Assembly (NCBI GenBank): GCA_963665015.2
Contig: CAXXSY010000004.1
Coordinates: forward strand, 1,116,001 to 1,180,000
DNA length: 64,000 bases
Reading direction: 5' to 3'
From: G963662655 sp963665015
Lineage (GTDB): Bacteria > Cloacimonadota > Cloacimonadia > Cloacimonadales > JAIOQZ01
Shown here: positions 7,812 to 16,223 of the stretch, piece by piece
Numbering within the stretch: the stretch's first letter is position 1
Layout of the letters: every line of letters begins with the position of its first letter
Position numbers and translations under genes: made by a program
The notes under the pieces: model-generated
Databases searched by the model: none
The model's input: only the letters and a program-made list of their open reading frames with translations
What the model was told of the DNA's origin: nothing

Positions 7812-10196
7812 TTACTCCCCACCGAATCGCATCGGCACTTGGATCCAGATATCGAATGGCTGCCCAAAACTGTTCGCCGGCTCGAATTTCCACTGCTTCA
7901 TCGCCTCGACCGCCGCTTCATCGCATCCACCGGTGCCTTTCTGTAGCGACTCGATCACGTTGACGGTATTCACCGATCCGTCCTTGCGTACTTCCACTTC
8001 CAGCAGCACCTCACCCGAGATTCCCTTCGCTTTGGCTGTTTCTGGTACGTCTGGTTCGACTCTGTGGATCGGCACGGGTGGCTGATAGTATTTCGCGATG
8101 TTCCAGGCGAGCTTCTCCGCCGGGCTTCTTTCCTTGCGTTCGATCCCTTTTATCGCATGCCCGGCTCTATTGTTTGTTTCGTAACTTGCCGCGCTGGATG
8201 CTTTCCCGTGTTTCGGATTCGGTGGTTGATTCTGCCGTCGCAGCCTGTTGATCCAGGGTGAATCCACATCGCCGAAAGCAAGGTAAACATTGTGCCCCGT
8301 ATCGACGACCTCACCACCCGCAACGACCGGCTCGAATTTCCACTGCTTCAGCGCTTCCCTGGCTATCTCGTCGTACGGCCCGGGCTGTTTTCCGCTTTCC
8401 CAGCCGCCAAGGATCCGAACCGAATCGACATTGCCGTCCGTGTCGATGTGAATCCATGATCCCACCTTGTCCGGAACTCCCGGATTGCGGAGCGTCGCGA
8501 GGTAGATCGGATCGACCACCTTGCGTGGAACGATCGCCTCGATGGGCCCCTTCAGGATTCGCCTCTTTGCCGTTTCGTCCGTCTTTGGTTTCTTCCGCTT
8601 GATTTGGATCGGGATTTTCTTCCAGCCCTCTTTAAGCGCCTGTTCCTCGTATTCGTACCGAGGCCGGAACCGCCACTGCTTCGCCGCCTCGATCGCCTGC
8701 TCGTCGATGCCCTCGAAAAGGTCGTTCAGCGACTGGATAACCGCCACGGAACCCACCGATCCGTCCGGTTGGATATACACGTCCAGAATGATCGTCTTGC
8801 CGATGAGATTCCAGTTTTTCGCATCGACATACACGTTTCTGACCCGCTTCAGCGCGAAGGGATCGTTGTAGCGCTTCTTTCGGTTACCTTCTTTTCCCCA
8901 TATCTGCTCGCACGACTCCGAATCATGCGTGCTCTGCCTGATCCAGGGATAGGACTTGTCGTTGTCGTAGAGCGAAAATTGCCCCCAGGCAGCGACGGGA
9001 TGTCCATCTTTCATCGCCGGTTTGAACGCCCAGTGGCGCACGGCGTTTTTCATCTTCCTGTCAAAATCTGTATCATCGATGCCCTTGGGTCTGAAGACCA
9101 GGATCGAATCGACGGTTCCGTCCGCAAGCACGTGGATGTCGAATTTCGTGTCGAGCAGGTGCTCCGATCGCGGAACACGGATGTGAATCCACTTCTCGCG
9201 CACGGGCGGATGTTCGTTGAGCGTGTTCTGTCTGCGTCGTCGCCGTTCGACCTCGTACAGCTCACGGGTAACGATGAGGTTGTCGTATTCCCGATACGAC
9301 CACCCCTGATCCATGTCTTCGTTGAATTCGATCCGGTGAAGAACCCAATCTCGCTGCTCCTTTCCCGCAGAAACTCTCGGCAGGTACAGCCACTTCTTCA
9401 CGGCTTCGACCGCCGCTTCGTCGCAACCGCCCGGCCCATCTTGAAGCGACTCCGTGACCTCGACTTTTCCCACCCGACCATTATCGAGCACTTCCACGCT
9501 CAGTTCGACGGCACCGCGGATATGTTCTCTTGCTGCCGATTCCGGGTACTCGGGATAATTGAATATCGCGAGGATCGTATAATCCTCCGGCTTTGGTGAG
9601 TGGTCTATCCATGCCATCGGTGGAGCCGTTTCATTCTCCCACGGATCGTCCTCTTCGGATTCAATGATCGAGATATTGCTCTCCCCGGCGCGATTCGGAT
9701 TCGGCTGAATCCTCATGCCCACTTCAGGATAGTCGCTTTTACGAGCCTTTGTTCTGCCCTTGTCAGGCTTTTGAATCTGCTGCTCCTGAAGTTCCCTGTT
9801 GTATTGCTCCTCACCATCATCCATGCCGAAACCGACCGGAAACTGAACCCATACTTCAGCCGGACGTCCATCTATCCTTTCCGGCTTGAACTTCCACTGC
9901 TTCACCGCCTCGACCGCTGCTTCATCGCATCCGCCGGGTCCTTTTTCCAACGATTTGAGGACGTTGATCGAATCTACGGTGCCATTTATCAGAATATGCA
10001 CATCGAGGACGACCTCACCGGTCAGGTGCCCTTCACGCACGGATTCGGGGTATTCGGGCTTGACTTGATAGATGGGAACAGGTGGATCCCATACCGGGCT
10101 TGAACATACTTTTCCCTGAGATTCGGAGACTGCGTGGGTTGTCCCGGAAAGCGTAACCAATATGACAATCAGTGTGAGTAGCGTTCTCGTTTTCAT
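7812..10196 (-). CDS. Exported protein with six TonB C-terminal-like domains
   Basis: A 794-residue protein with a signal peptide (MKTRTLLTLIVILVTLSG, cleavage near THA). Six copies of the TonB C-terminal fold follow, at roughly residues 39-125, 209-291, 335-415, 452-535, 560-648 and 706-793. Each has a YPE/VPE-type start, an LDVHILINGTVDSINV-like strand pair, a D-E-A-A-V-E-A helix and a W-x-F-x-P signature. Copies 1, 2 and 6 keep GGCDEAAVEA almost verbatim; copies 3-5 have diverged. Classical TonB has one such domain plus an inner-membrane anchor and proline-rich spacer; here there is no anchor, so direct energy coupling to ExbBD is unlikely. It could bind several TonB-box partners or act as a scaffold. 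Function unknown. Confidence 0.85.
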   Translation of the reverse strand: MKTRTLLTLIVILVTLSGTTHAVSESQGKVCSSPVWDPPVPIYQVKPEYPESVREGHLTGEVVLDVHILINGTVDSINVLKSLEKGPGGCDEAAVEAVKQWKFKPERIDGRPAEVWVQFPVGFGMDDGEEQYNRELQEQQIQKPDKGRTKARKSDYPEVGMRIQPNPNRAGESNISIIESEEDDPWENETAPPMAWIDHSPKPEDYTILAIFNYPEYPESAAREHIRGAVELSVEVLDNGRVGKVEVTESLQDGPGGCDEAAVEAVKKWLYLPRVSAGKEQRDWVLHRIEFNEDMDQGWSYREYDNLIVTRELYEVERRRRRQNTLNEHPPVREKWIHIRVPRSEHLLDTKFDIHVLADGTVDSILVFRPKGIDDTDFDRKMKNAVRHWAFKPAMKDGHPVAAWGQFSLYDNDKSYPWIRQSTHDSESCEQIWGKEGNRKKRYNDPFALKRVRNVYVDAKNWNLIGKTIILDVYIQPDGSVGSVAVIQSLNDLFEGIDEQAIEAAKQWRFRPRYEYEEQALKEGWKKIPIQIKRKKPKTDETAKRRILKGPIEAIVPRKVVDPIYLATLRNPGVPDKVGSWIHIDTDGNVDSVRILGGWESGKQPGPYDEIAREALKQWKFEPVVAGGEVVDTGHNVYLAFGDVDSPWINRLRRQNQPPNPKHGKASSAASYETNNRAGHAIKGIERKERSPAEKLAWNIAKYYQPPVPIHRVEPDVPETAKAKGISGEVLLEVEVRKDGSVNTVNVIESLQKGTGGCDEAAVEAMKQWKFEPANSFGQPFDIWIQVPMRFGGE

Positions 10197-10269
10197 GCAT
10201 GCACCTCCGGAGATTAATCAATACCCTGTAGATAATTTATGCAGAGATTAATATTCTGTCAATAAAATG

Positions 10270-11319
10270 CTATGTCCCGCCGAAATTCTGCGCGCGATCG
10301 ACCACCTTCTTCAGGTACATCCGGGTCTCTCGCGGTGGGAGGTTCTTTCTCAGGTAGTCGAAGAACGTCTCGGGCTGCATATCGTTGACCTTACTCGCGA
10401 AGGCGGCGCTCTTGCCGCGACTGCCGTCAACTGCTTTGAAAACGTTTCCCGCGCCGCCGTTGTAGCCGGCGATCATGCAGTAGTAGCGACTGCGGAGCTT
10501 CTCGACGTCGTTGAAGTAGCAGTCGTGCAGGTGCTTGAAGTAGCCGACGCCCATCTCGATGTTGCGCCTGGAGTCGAAGAGCTCGTTTGCGGTGGGCTTG
10601 CGATCGACACCGTAGAGCTCTTTGTTCATGGCGTGTCCGGCGTAGCGTGGGACGATCTGCATCAGGCCGCAGGCGTTGCTGGAGCGGTTGTAGGCGCGCG
10701 GATTGAAGGTCGATTCGGTCTGGATTATCGCCAGAATCACGCTGGGGACGATGTCGTGCTTCGCGCAGATTTCCCGGATCATGGGCAGATAGCGGTCGAT
10801 GCGCACCTTGAGATGGTCGGGCGCCATGTCGAGCGTGATGGTGTATTTCAGCTTTTTCGAGCCGTCCGGCAGCGTCAGCTCATCGACCTTCGGCGATTCG
10901 ACCACCTTCTTCTCGTCGATGGGCTCGATCTGGTCTTCCAGGATCGGCTCGCCGTCCGCGTCCTTCTCCTCGACGATGGTCATAAGTTGGTCTTCGAGCT
11001 GCTTCTTCGCTTCCTCTTCGGGGTGCTTTTCGTCCGGATCGACGAGCGTGGAGATGATCACTTTTCCGCTTTCGAAATCGACGGTGCTGCGGGTGCGATC
11101 GTCGTCGCCGTACTGAACCCACTCGGTCGGGGTCGATTCCCTGAACTCGTTCCACAGCTTCTCGATCCGCTCACGATAGGCGTTGAACTGCTGCTCGGTC
11201 TGATTCTGATGTTCCTCAAATGCCGCACGATTCTGCGCGTCCCATTCGTCAAAACTTTGGGCAAAAAGAGAAAGCGCCGCCACACAGAGTATGACGGCGC
11301 AGGAAATTTTATTAGACAT
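10270..11319 (-). CDS. Membrane-bound lytic transglycosylase, MltC-like
   Basis: A 349-residue exported enzyme. The signal peptide is MSNKISCAVILCVAALSLFA. Residues about 60-165 resemble the DUF3393 region of MltC (TVDFESGKVIISTLVDP). The SLT domain spans about 185-345: AIIQTESTFNP with the catalytic Glu in QTE, SSNACGLMQIVP, and MIAGYNGGAGNVFKA. It cleaves peptidoglycan glycan strands with 1,6-anhydromuramyl ends. No lipobox Cys follows the signal peptide, so unlike E. coli MltC it is probably periplasmic or otherwise anchored. It ends 5 bp upstream of the region next to pgk's stop and may be cotranscribed with pgk. Confidence 0.85.
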   Translation of the reverse strand: MSNKISCAVILCVAALSLFAQSFDEWDAQNRAAFEEHQNQTEQQFNAYRERIEKLWNEFRESTPTEWVQYGDDDRTRSTVDFESGKVIISTLVDPDEKHPEEEAKKQLEDQLMTIVEEKDADGEPILEDQIEPIDEKKVVESPKVDELTLPDGSKKLKYTITLDMAPDHLKVRIDRYLPMIREICAKHDIVPSVILAIIQTESTFNPRAYNRSSNACGLMQIVPRYAGHAMNKELYGVDRKPTANELFDSRRNIEMGVGYFKHLHDCYFNDVEKLRSRYYCMIAGYNGGAGNVFKAVDGSRGKSAAFASKVNDMQPETFFDYLRKNLPPRETRMYLKKVVDRAQNFGGT

Positions 11320-11323
11320 CGTA

Positions 11324-12628
11324 TTACTCGTCTTCCTGGTTTTTGATCAGCATCCTGACAGGCTCCAGACCGTACGCGGAGCCTTCTTCGATCGCCTTGA
11401 GGATCGTGCCGCCACCGGTGAAGAAGTAGTAGTTTTCGTCGTGAACCGTCTTTGTGAAGATGGATGGGACCAGATTCTTGAACTCCTGGATGGTGTCGCC
11501 GCCGCCGAAGAGTTTTTGCGCTTCTCTGTTCTCATCGATGAGTGAGTACATGGCGTGCGATCCTTCCCAGAAATTGGGCGTGAATCCCATCACGGCGTTG
11601 GTGAAGATCGTTTTCGCGCCGAGGATGGCGTCCCTGAGTTTTCCTTCCTCGAACGATGCAGGATCGGCATCGAGCACGTATTTGAGCTTCATGCCGGGCT
11701 TGAGGTCGGCGATTCGGATGCTGCGGTACTGTCCTTCGACTTTCGCGTCCAGTGTGTCCGATTCCACGATCACCGCAGGCTCGATGAGCTTGTCCGGGTT
11801 CTGGTCGGCGATGTGGATGAACTGCTTCGCGGCTTCGACGTCGTCCGCCCCGATTCCCTCGATGCTCACGCCGTAGCGCGCGCAGAGGTAGGCGTTGTAG
11901 AGTACGCCGCCGACAACCAGGTGATCCGCCTTCTCGATCAGTGCGCGGAGCGGTCCGATCTTGGTGTCGAACTTCGATCCGGCGACGATGCCGAGGAACG
12001 GGCGTTGCGGCGAGAAAATGTTGTAGAGCTTGTCGATCTCCTTCTGCATGAGAATCCCAGCGAAAGAGGGGAGATATTTTGCGGGGCCGACGGTCGAGAC
12101 GTGCGGCTGCCACGAACCGAAGGCGTCGTTGACGAAAACGTCCGCGATACCCGCGAGCTGACGCGCGAGGTCGTCCGCGATCGCGCCCTTGCTCTCTTCA
12201 CCCGCGAACCATCTTGTGTTGGGCAGGTAGATGCCGTCGATCTGGTTCTTTTTAAGCTTGTCCAGAACCGCGTTGAAGGATGTATCAATGTCGCGGAGCC
12301 CCTTGTTGTCGTCCTGCACGAATTCCGGCACGAAGAATTCGAGACCGAGCTTCCGCTTCAGGTATTCGACGATAGGCTGCACCGAGTCGTTGACCGAGAT
12401 ATTGATGTCACCGGTTTTCTTGTCGCGGGGACGTCCGACGTGGGTCATCAGGATCAGGTGACCGCCGCTACGGAGAATCCGGCAGATCGACGGAAAGGTC
12501 GCGTCGATTCGCGTCGTATCCTTGATTTTGCCCTTCTTCACAACGTTGTGATCGACGCGCATCAGGACGACTTTTCCCCTCAGATCGGCGTCCTGCACTT
12601 TCGGTAAATTATAGATCAATTTCATCAT
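11324..12628 (-). CDS. pgk: Phosphoglycerate kinase
   Basis: About 434 residues. Glycolytic enzyme converting 1,3-bisphosphoglycerate and ADP to 3-phosphoglycerate and ATP. Family landmarks are present but unusual: VVLMRVDHNVV (usually RVDFNVP), LILMTHVGRPRD (usually LLSHLGRP), LPNTRWFAGEES, VFVNDAFGSWQPHVSTVG and the C-terminal LFGGGDTIQEF nucleotide loop. The sequence is a diverged branch rather than a typical bacterial PGK. The start is chosen because GGAGG at 12631-12635 precedes the ATG pair at 12628 and 12625; the longer in-frame start at 12664 has no such site. Followed 4 bp later by the MltC-like gene. Confidence 0.88.
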   Translation of the reverse strand: MMKLIYNLPKVQDADLRGKVVLMRVDHNVVKKGKIKDTTRIDATFPSICRILRSGGHLILMTHVGRPRDKKTGDINISVNDSVQPIVEYLKRKLGLEFFVPEFVQDDNKGLRDIDTSFNAVLDKLKKNQIDGIYLPNTRWFAGEESKGAIADDLARQLAGIADVFVNDAFGSWQPHVSTVGPAKYLPSFAGILMQKEIDKLYNIFSPQRPFLGIVAGSKFDTKIGPLRALIEKADHLVVGGVLYNAYLCARYGVSIEGIGADDVEAAKQFIHIADQNPDKLIEPAVIVESDTLDAKVEGQYRSIRIADLKPGMKLKYVLDADPASFEEGKLRDAILGAKTIFTNAVMGFTPNFWEGSHAMYSLIDENREAQKLFGGGDTIQEFKNLVPSIFTKTVHDENYYFFTGGGTILKAIEEGSAYGLEPVRMLIKNQEDE

Positions 12629-12973
12629 CACCTCCATGGATATCTTTATTAGGCTCTTCTGCAAATCGAGTGAGTAAATACTACTTGGTCGATGTGCGTC
12701 AGTTGAATTCTGTAGGCGTCGATCTCCGAGCGGCGTTCCTTTGAATTCTGTAGGCGCCTACAGAAGATAACCGACTCAACCACTTAATTTGCATCCGAGA
12801 CTCTTTTTGTAAATTTACGTCAATCCGATCAGTTTGTAAAGAAAAATCGTGGATGGGGTTGGATGATGATTGAATAACGTGCTTTGGAACGGATTGTCGT
12901 CATCGACCAAGGACTGTAAAACCCACGGTTCGCACCATGGGCTGAAGAGTTGAAACAGCTATTTGTCAACCGG
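12629..12973. repeat. Gene-free spacer with two hairpin modules
   Basis: No gene is seen between the pgk start and the receiver-protein stop. The word GAATTCTGTAGGCG occurs twice (12705-12718 and 12743-12756). The first copy runs into CGTCG-ATCTCCGAG-CGGCG (12717-12735), a family B hairpin whose stem differs from the GCTCG/CGAGC stem of the copies at 20386, 39733 and 57476 yet still pairs (one G-T wobble). The second copy forms the 16-bp perfect palindrome CTGTAGGCGCCTACAG (12748-12763). Confidence 0.6.
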
Positions 12974-13348
12974 CTATTGATCGAGGTAGCTGGAGATGAT
13001 CTCCTTCAGATTCTTGAAGCTGTAGGGCTTCTTGATGATTTCTTGGAATCCGATATCCTTGTATTTCTTGATGTCCATATCGGTGATCATGCCCGAGGCG
13101 AGGATGGAGATGAAGTCACCGTCGATCTCCTTGAGGGCTTCGAACACTTCGATCCCGGTGGTTTTTTCGAGGTTCATATCGAAGATCACCAGCCGGACAT
13201 CATTACTTCGTTCATTATAGATGTCGATCGCGGTTTCCATCGATTCCGCGATCAGCACTTCGATATCAAACATGCCAAGCATTTCTTTGGCAAGGTCTGC
13301 AAGAGTCACATCATCTTCGACAAGCATCACTGTCGCATTGAATTCCAT
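12974..13348 (-). CDS. Single-domain response regulator receiver (CheY-like)
   Basis: A 124-residue stand-alone receiver domain: acidic pair EDD at residues 11-13, phospho-acceptor Asp57 in VIFDMNL, and conserved Lys in IKKPYSF near the end. There is no output domain, so it must act by binding a partner, as CheY or SpoF do. It starts immediately after the lysC stop with no gap, so it is cotranscribed with lysC. That pairing gives no functional clue; the nearby c-di-GMP enzymes are more likely partners, but this is inference. Confidence 0.85.
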   Translation of the reverse strand: MEFNATVMLVEDDVTLADLAKEMLGMFDIEVLIAESMETAIDIYNERSNDVRLVIFDMNLEKTTGIEVFEALKEIDGDFISILASGMITDMDIKKYKDIGFQEIIKKPYSFKNLKEIISSYLDQ

Positions 13349-14521
13349 CTATTTCTTTCCTTCCAGAAATTTCTCGTGCAATCGTGCAGCAATATCCAGT
13401 TCAATTTCTTCCTGCACGAAGATCGTAACGCTCCGAAAAGAGTGTACGATGCTGTAATCGTGTTCGAAGTCGATTTCTTCCATCATTTCACCGAGGAGTT
13501 TCATGTTGTTCCATATATGCTTCCCGACAAACGTGACAGCAGAAATCCCTTCCCGTACTTCGCTTTTCGCTTCATACTCTGCGGCTTTCTTCAAAACTCG
13601 GGATACACTTCCGCTTTCGACGTATAATAGTATAATACGGGAATCCTCGATTGCATAGTGAAAAATGTCGATTCCCTCGTCATCGAGCTCGTTCATGAAG
13701 GCTGCGCAATAATTCGGCTCCATATCCAAGCGTATGAAACATAACGAATTGTGTGTGGTTATCGCTGTGACTTGACTTTGTTCCATCAGGCAGTCCTTTT
13801 TTATCAGAGTCCCCGGCTCGTTCGTCATCGACGATTTGACCTCGATAGCTTTATTAAAATCCATTGCGTATTCAACCGCTCTGGGGTGGATGACCGAGCA
13901 TCCTCGGTACGCCAGCGTCAGCGCACTTTCGAAATCGATTTCGTCGATCTTGCGGGCGTTGGGAATACGGTTCGGATCGGCGGTGAATATCCCGGGCACG
14001 TCCGTGTAAATTTCGCAATTCGCCGCGTCCAGATAGCAGGCGAGCGCTACGGCGGTGGTGTCCGATCCGCCGCGTCCGAGGGTGGTGACCTCCTTGCTCT
14101 GACTCACGCCCTGAAATCCGGCGACGATCACGACCTTCTTCTTCTCGAGTTCTTCCCAGAGCCGGTATGCGCTAACGTTGATGATGCGCGCGTTTCCGTG
14201 GTGCGCATCGGTGATGATTCCGCTTTGCGATCCGGTGAAGGAGATGGAGTCGATGCCGTGTTTGTGCAGCGCGATGGATAGGAGCGACATGCTGATCCGT
14301 TCTCCGGCGGTGAGGAGCATGTCCATTTCGCGCTCGGAGGGCTTGTCCGATATCTGGTACGCCAGCTTGAAAAACTCGTCTGTTGTGCGCCCCATCGCGG
14401 AGACGACCACGACGGTGTAGGGATTCAGTTCGTAGTCATCGGCGATCAATTGCGCGACATGCTGGATTCGCTCGATCGTTCCGACCGAGGTTCCCCCGAA
14501 TTTCTTCACCGTGATATTCAT
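13349..14521 (-). CDS. lysC: Aspartate kinase
   Basis: A 390-residue monofunctional aspartokinase, first step of lysine, threonine and methionine synthesis. The N-terminus is VKKFGGTSVG (residues 5-14, ATP-binding KFGGTS). Further landmarks are AGERISMSLL, VAGFQGVSQSKEVTTLGRGG, the YTDVPGIFTADPNR block, and two C-terminal ACT domains (about 255-390) that normally bind the feedback inhibitor. The same window carries dapA at 59258, the committed step towards lysine. No homoserine dehydrogenase domain is fused. Confidence 0.93.
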   Translation of the reverse strand: MNITVKKFGGTSVGTIERIQHVAQLIADDYELNPYTVVVVSAMGRTTDEFFKLAYQISDKPSEREMDMLLTAGERISMSLLSIALHKHGIDSISFTGSQSGIITDAHHGNARIINVSAYRLWEELEKKKVVIVAGFQGVSQSKEVTTLGRGGSDTTAVALACYLDAANCEIYTDVPGIFTADPNRIPNARKIDEIDFESALTLAYRGCSVIHPRAVEYAMDFNKAIEVKSSMTNEPGTLIKKDCLMEQSQVTAITTHNSLCFIRLDMEPNYCAAFMNELDDEGIDIFHYAIEDSRIILLYVESGSVSRVLKKAAEYEAKSEVREGISAVTFVGKHIWNNMKLLGEMMEEIDFEHDYSIVHSFRSVTIFVQEEIELDIAARLHEKFLEGKK

Positions 14522-14550
14522 GAATTGTCGCCTTTCGAAACGTTTGGTGA

Positions 14551-14967
14551 TCAGGGATTTTGCCTCTTGTGCTCCTCGTATTGTTGAAGAACATTCTTTG
14601 CTCTCTTGTCCCCGAGGTCCGCAGCCTTTTTCACATACTTGACAGCCTTGTCGATATCCTGATCCAGATAGTACAGTCCTCCGATCTTCAGGTATGCCTG
14701 CGCATCCTCGGGATCGTATTTAACAGCGTTCAGAAAGGCTTCCAGGGAAGGTTTCTTCTTGCCGATCTTGAACCATGCGTCGCCCATCAGGTGGTACGCC
14801 TCCGCATTGTGCGGATTAACTTCGACAATCTCTTCCGCAATCGAAAGCGCTTTGCGGTAGTATCCCTTGGCGAACAAAATCCTGCCTTGGCGCAATTGGT
14901 CTTCGACCGAGGCGAAAAGGATGCCGGTGAGCACCAGCAGACTGACGAGTAGAATGCATCGCTTCAT
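14551..14967 (-). CDS. Exported tetratricopeptide repeat protein
   Basis: A 138-residue protein: signal peptide MKRCILLVSLLVLTGILFAS, then three TPR-like units (about residues 22-125) with A-x-G-Y, AEAYHLMGDAWFKIGKKK and AQAYLKIGGLYYLDQD patterns. It probably serves as a periplasmic protein-protein adaptor. The chosen ATG at 14967 overlaps the HD-GYP gene's stop by 4 bp (ATGA); the longer in-frame ORF to 15126 is embedded in the HD-GYP gene and is rejected. Confidence 0.78.
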   Translation of the reverse strand: MKRCILLVSLLVLTGILFASVEDQLRQGRILFAKGYYRKALSIAEEIVEVNPHNAEAYHLMGDAWFKIGKKKPSLEAFLNAVKYDPEDAQAYLKIGGLYYLDQDIDKAVKYVKKAADLGDKRAKNVLQQYEEHKRQNP

Positions 14968-16214
14968 TGGGACTCCTGCTTCTCTTCTGCGTAACGTTGT
15001 TGAATTGTACGCATCGTGTCCAGATTGTCCATAAAAATCTCGACAAGTTCCGGATCGAACGACGTGCCGGACTCCTCCTGGATGATCCGCAAAACCTTCT
15101 CCTCGTCCCAGGCGGGTTTGTAGCATCGCTGACTGGACAGAGCGTCGAACACGTCCGCCAGCTTCACGATCCTGCCGAAGAGCGGCGTCTCGTCGCCGAT
15201 CTTGCCGCGCGCGGTACCGTCCGGCTTCTCGTAGCCGGGTAGCGGTTCTCCGGTTAAGCTGTCGATATGCCCCGGATAGCCGGTTCCATCCCAGTTCTCG
15301 TGGTGGTTCAGCGCGACCTGCGAGGCGATCTCGTCGAAGTCGGACTGCAAATCCTTGAAAAGTTGAGAGCCGAAGAGGCAGTGCTGGTTCATGACGGCGC
15401 GCTCTTCGTCCGTCAGACGACCGGGCTTTTTCAAAATGGAGTCGGAGATGCCCACCTTGCCGGCGTCATGCAGCATGGCAGCCATGCGCAGGATGTCGCG
15501 CCAGCGGACGATCTCGTCCTCGGGGATGTCGTGTTTCTTCGCCCACTGCTGGTAAAGAGCCACCGAGAAGCTTCCCACGCGGTTAACATGCGATCCAGTC
15601 TCTTTGGGGTCGCGCATCTCCGCCATGCGGATCATGCGGAGAAGCAGGGCGCGCGTCATCTGTGCGCGTTCCAGCGCGATCGCGGCGATGCTGGCGAAAT
15701 GGTACATGATCCGTTCGTCGTTTTCCGAAAAACAGCCGATGTTGCCATTCGCGCCCATGGCGTTGATGATCTGCAGGATGCCGAGTGGGATTCCGCGCTT
15801 GTTCTTGAGCGGGATGGCCAGCATCGAGCAGGTACGGTAGCCCGATTCGCGGTCGTACTGGACGTTGAAGGTATAGGGGGCGTCCTCGGGAAGGTAGTGG
15901 ACGTCCTTCAGATTGAGGGATTCGCCCGTCCGTGCCACGTAACCGGCGATGCTGTCCTCGCGAACCGGTCTGCGGAATATGGCGCCGGGAATCTTGATCT
16001 TGCTGTCGTTGTCGTCGCCTTCCATGGTGTCGTTTTGCAGGAGGAAGAAGAAGAATTGGTCGTTGCGGCGGATATAGACGGTTCCCGCATCGGCGTTAAC
16101 GAATTTCCGGGCGACGGTCAGGAGGTGTTCCATGAGAAGGTCGAGATCGTTTACTTGATTCAGCTCGGTTCCAAGCCGGATCAAGGCGTCGAGTTTCTCC
16201 TGTTCGTTCAGCAT
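14964..16214 (-). CDS. GAF domain plus HD-GYP phosphodiesterase
   Basis: A 416-residue cytoplasmic regulator. Residues about 15-180 form a GAF sensor (LLTVARKFVNADAGTVYIRR, IPLKNKRGIPLGILQIINA). Residues about 190-400 form an HD-GYP domain: AAMLHDAGKVGI (HD pair), LNHHENWDGTGYPGH (HH and GYP motifs), KLADVFDALSS. Such enzymes hydrolyse cyclic di-GMP or related cyclic dinucleotides. It is directly downstream of the cNMP-GGDEF gene with 9 bp between, so synthesis and breakdown enzymes are likely made together. All metal-binding residues that I can recognise are present, so it is probably active. Confidence 0.9.
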   Translation of the reverse strand: MLNEQEKLDALIRLGTELNQVNDLDLLMEHLLTVARKFVNADAGTVYIRRNDQFFFFLLQNDTMEGDDNDSKIKIPGAIFRRPVREDSIAGYVARTGESLNLKDVHYLPEDAPYTFNVQYDRESGYRTCSMLAIPLKNKRGIPLGILQIINAMGANGNIGCFSENDERIMYHFASIAAIALERAQMTRALLLRMIRMAEMRDPKETGSHVNRVGSFSVALYQQWAKKHDIPEDEIVRWRDILRMAAMLHDAGKVGISDSILKKPGRLTDEERAVMNQHCLFGSQLFKDLQSDFDEIASQVALNHHENWDGTGYPGHIDSLTGEPLPGYEKPDGTARGKIGDETPLFGRIVKLADVFDALSSQRCYKPAWDEEKVLRIIQEESGTSFDPELVEIFMDNLDTMRTIQQRYAEEKQESQ

Positions 16215-16223
16215 ATTATCCTG

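Noticed and set aside
8604..9599. Plus-strand ORF of 331 codons
   Set aside because: Antisense to the TonB-domain protein; no recognisable family.
11555..12607. Plus-strand ORF of 350 codons
   Set aside because: Antisense to pgk, which has conserved motifs.
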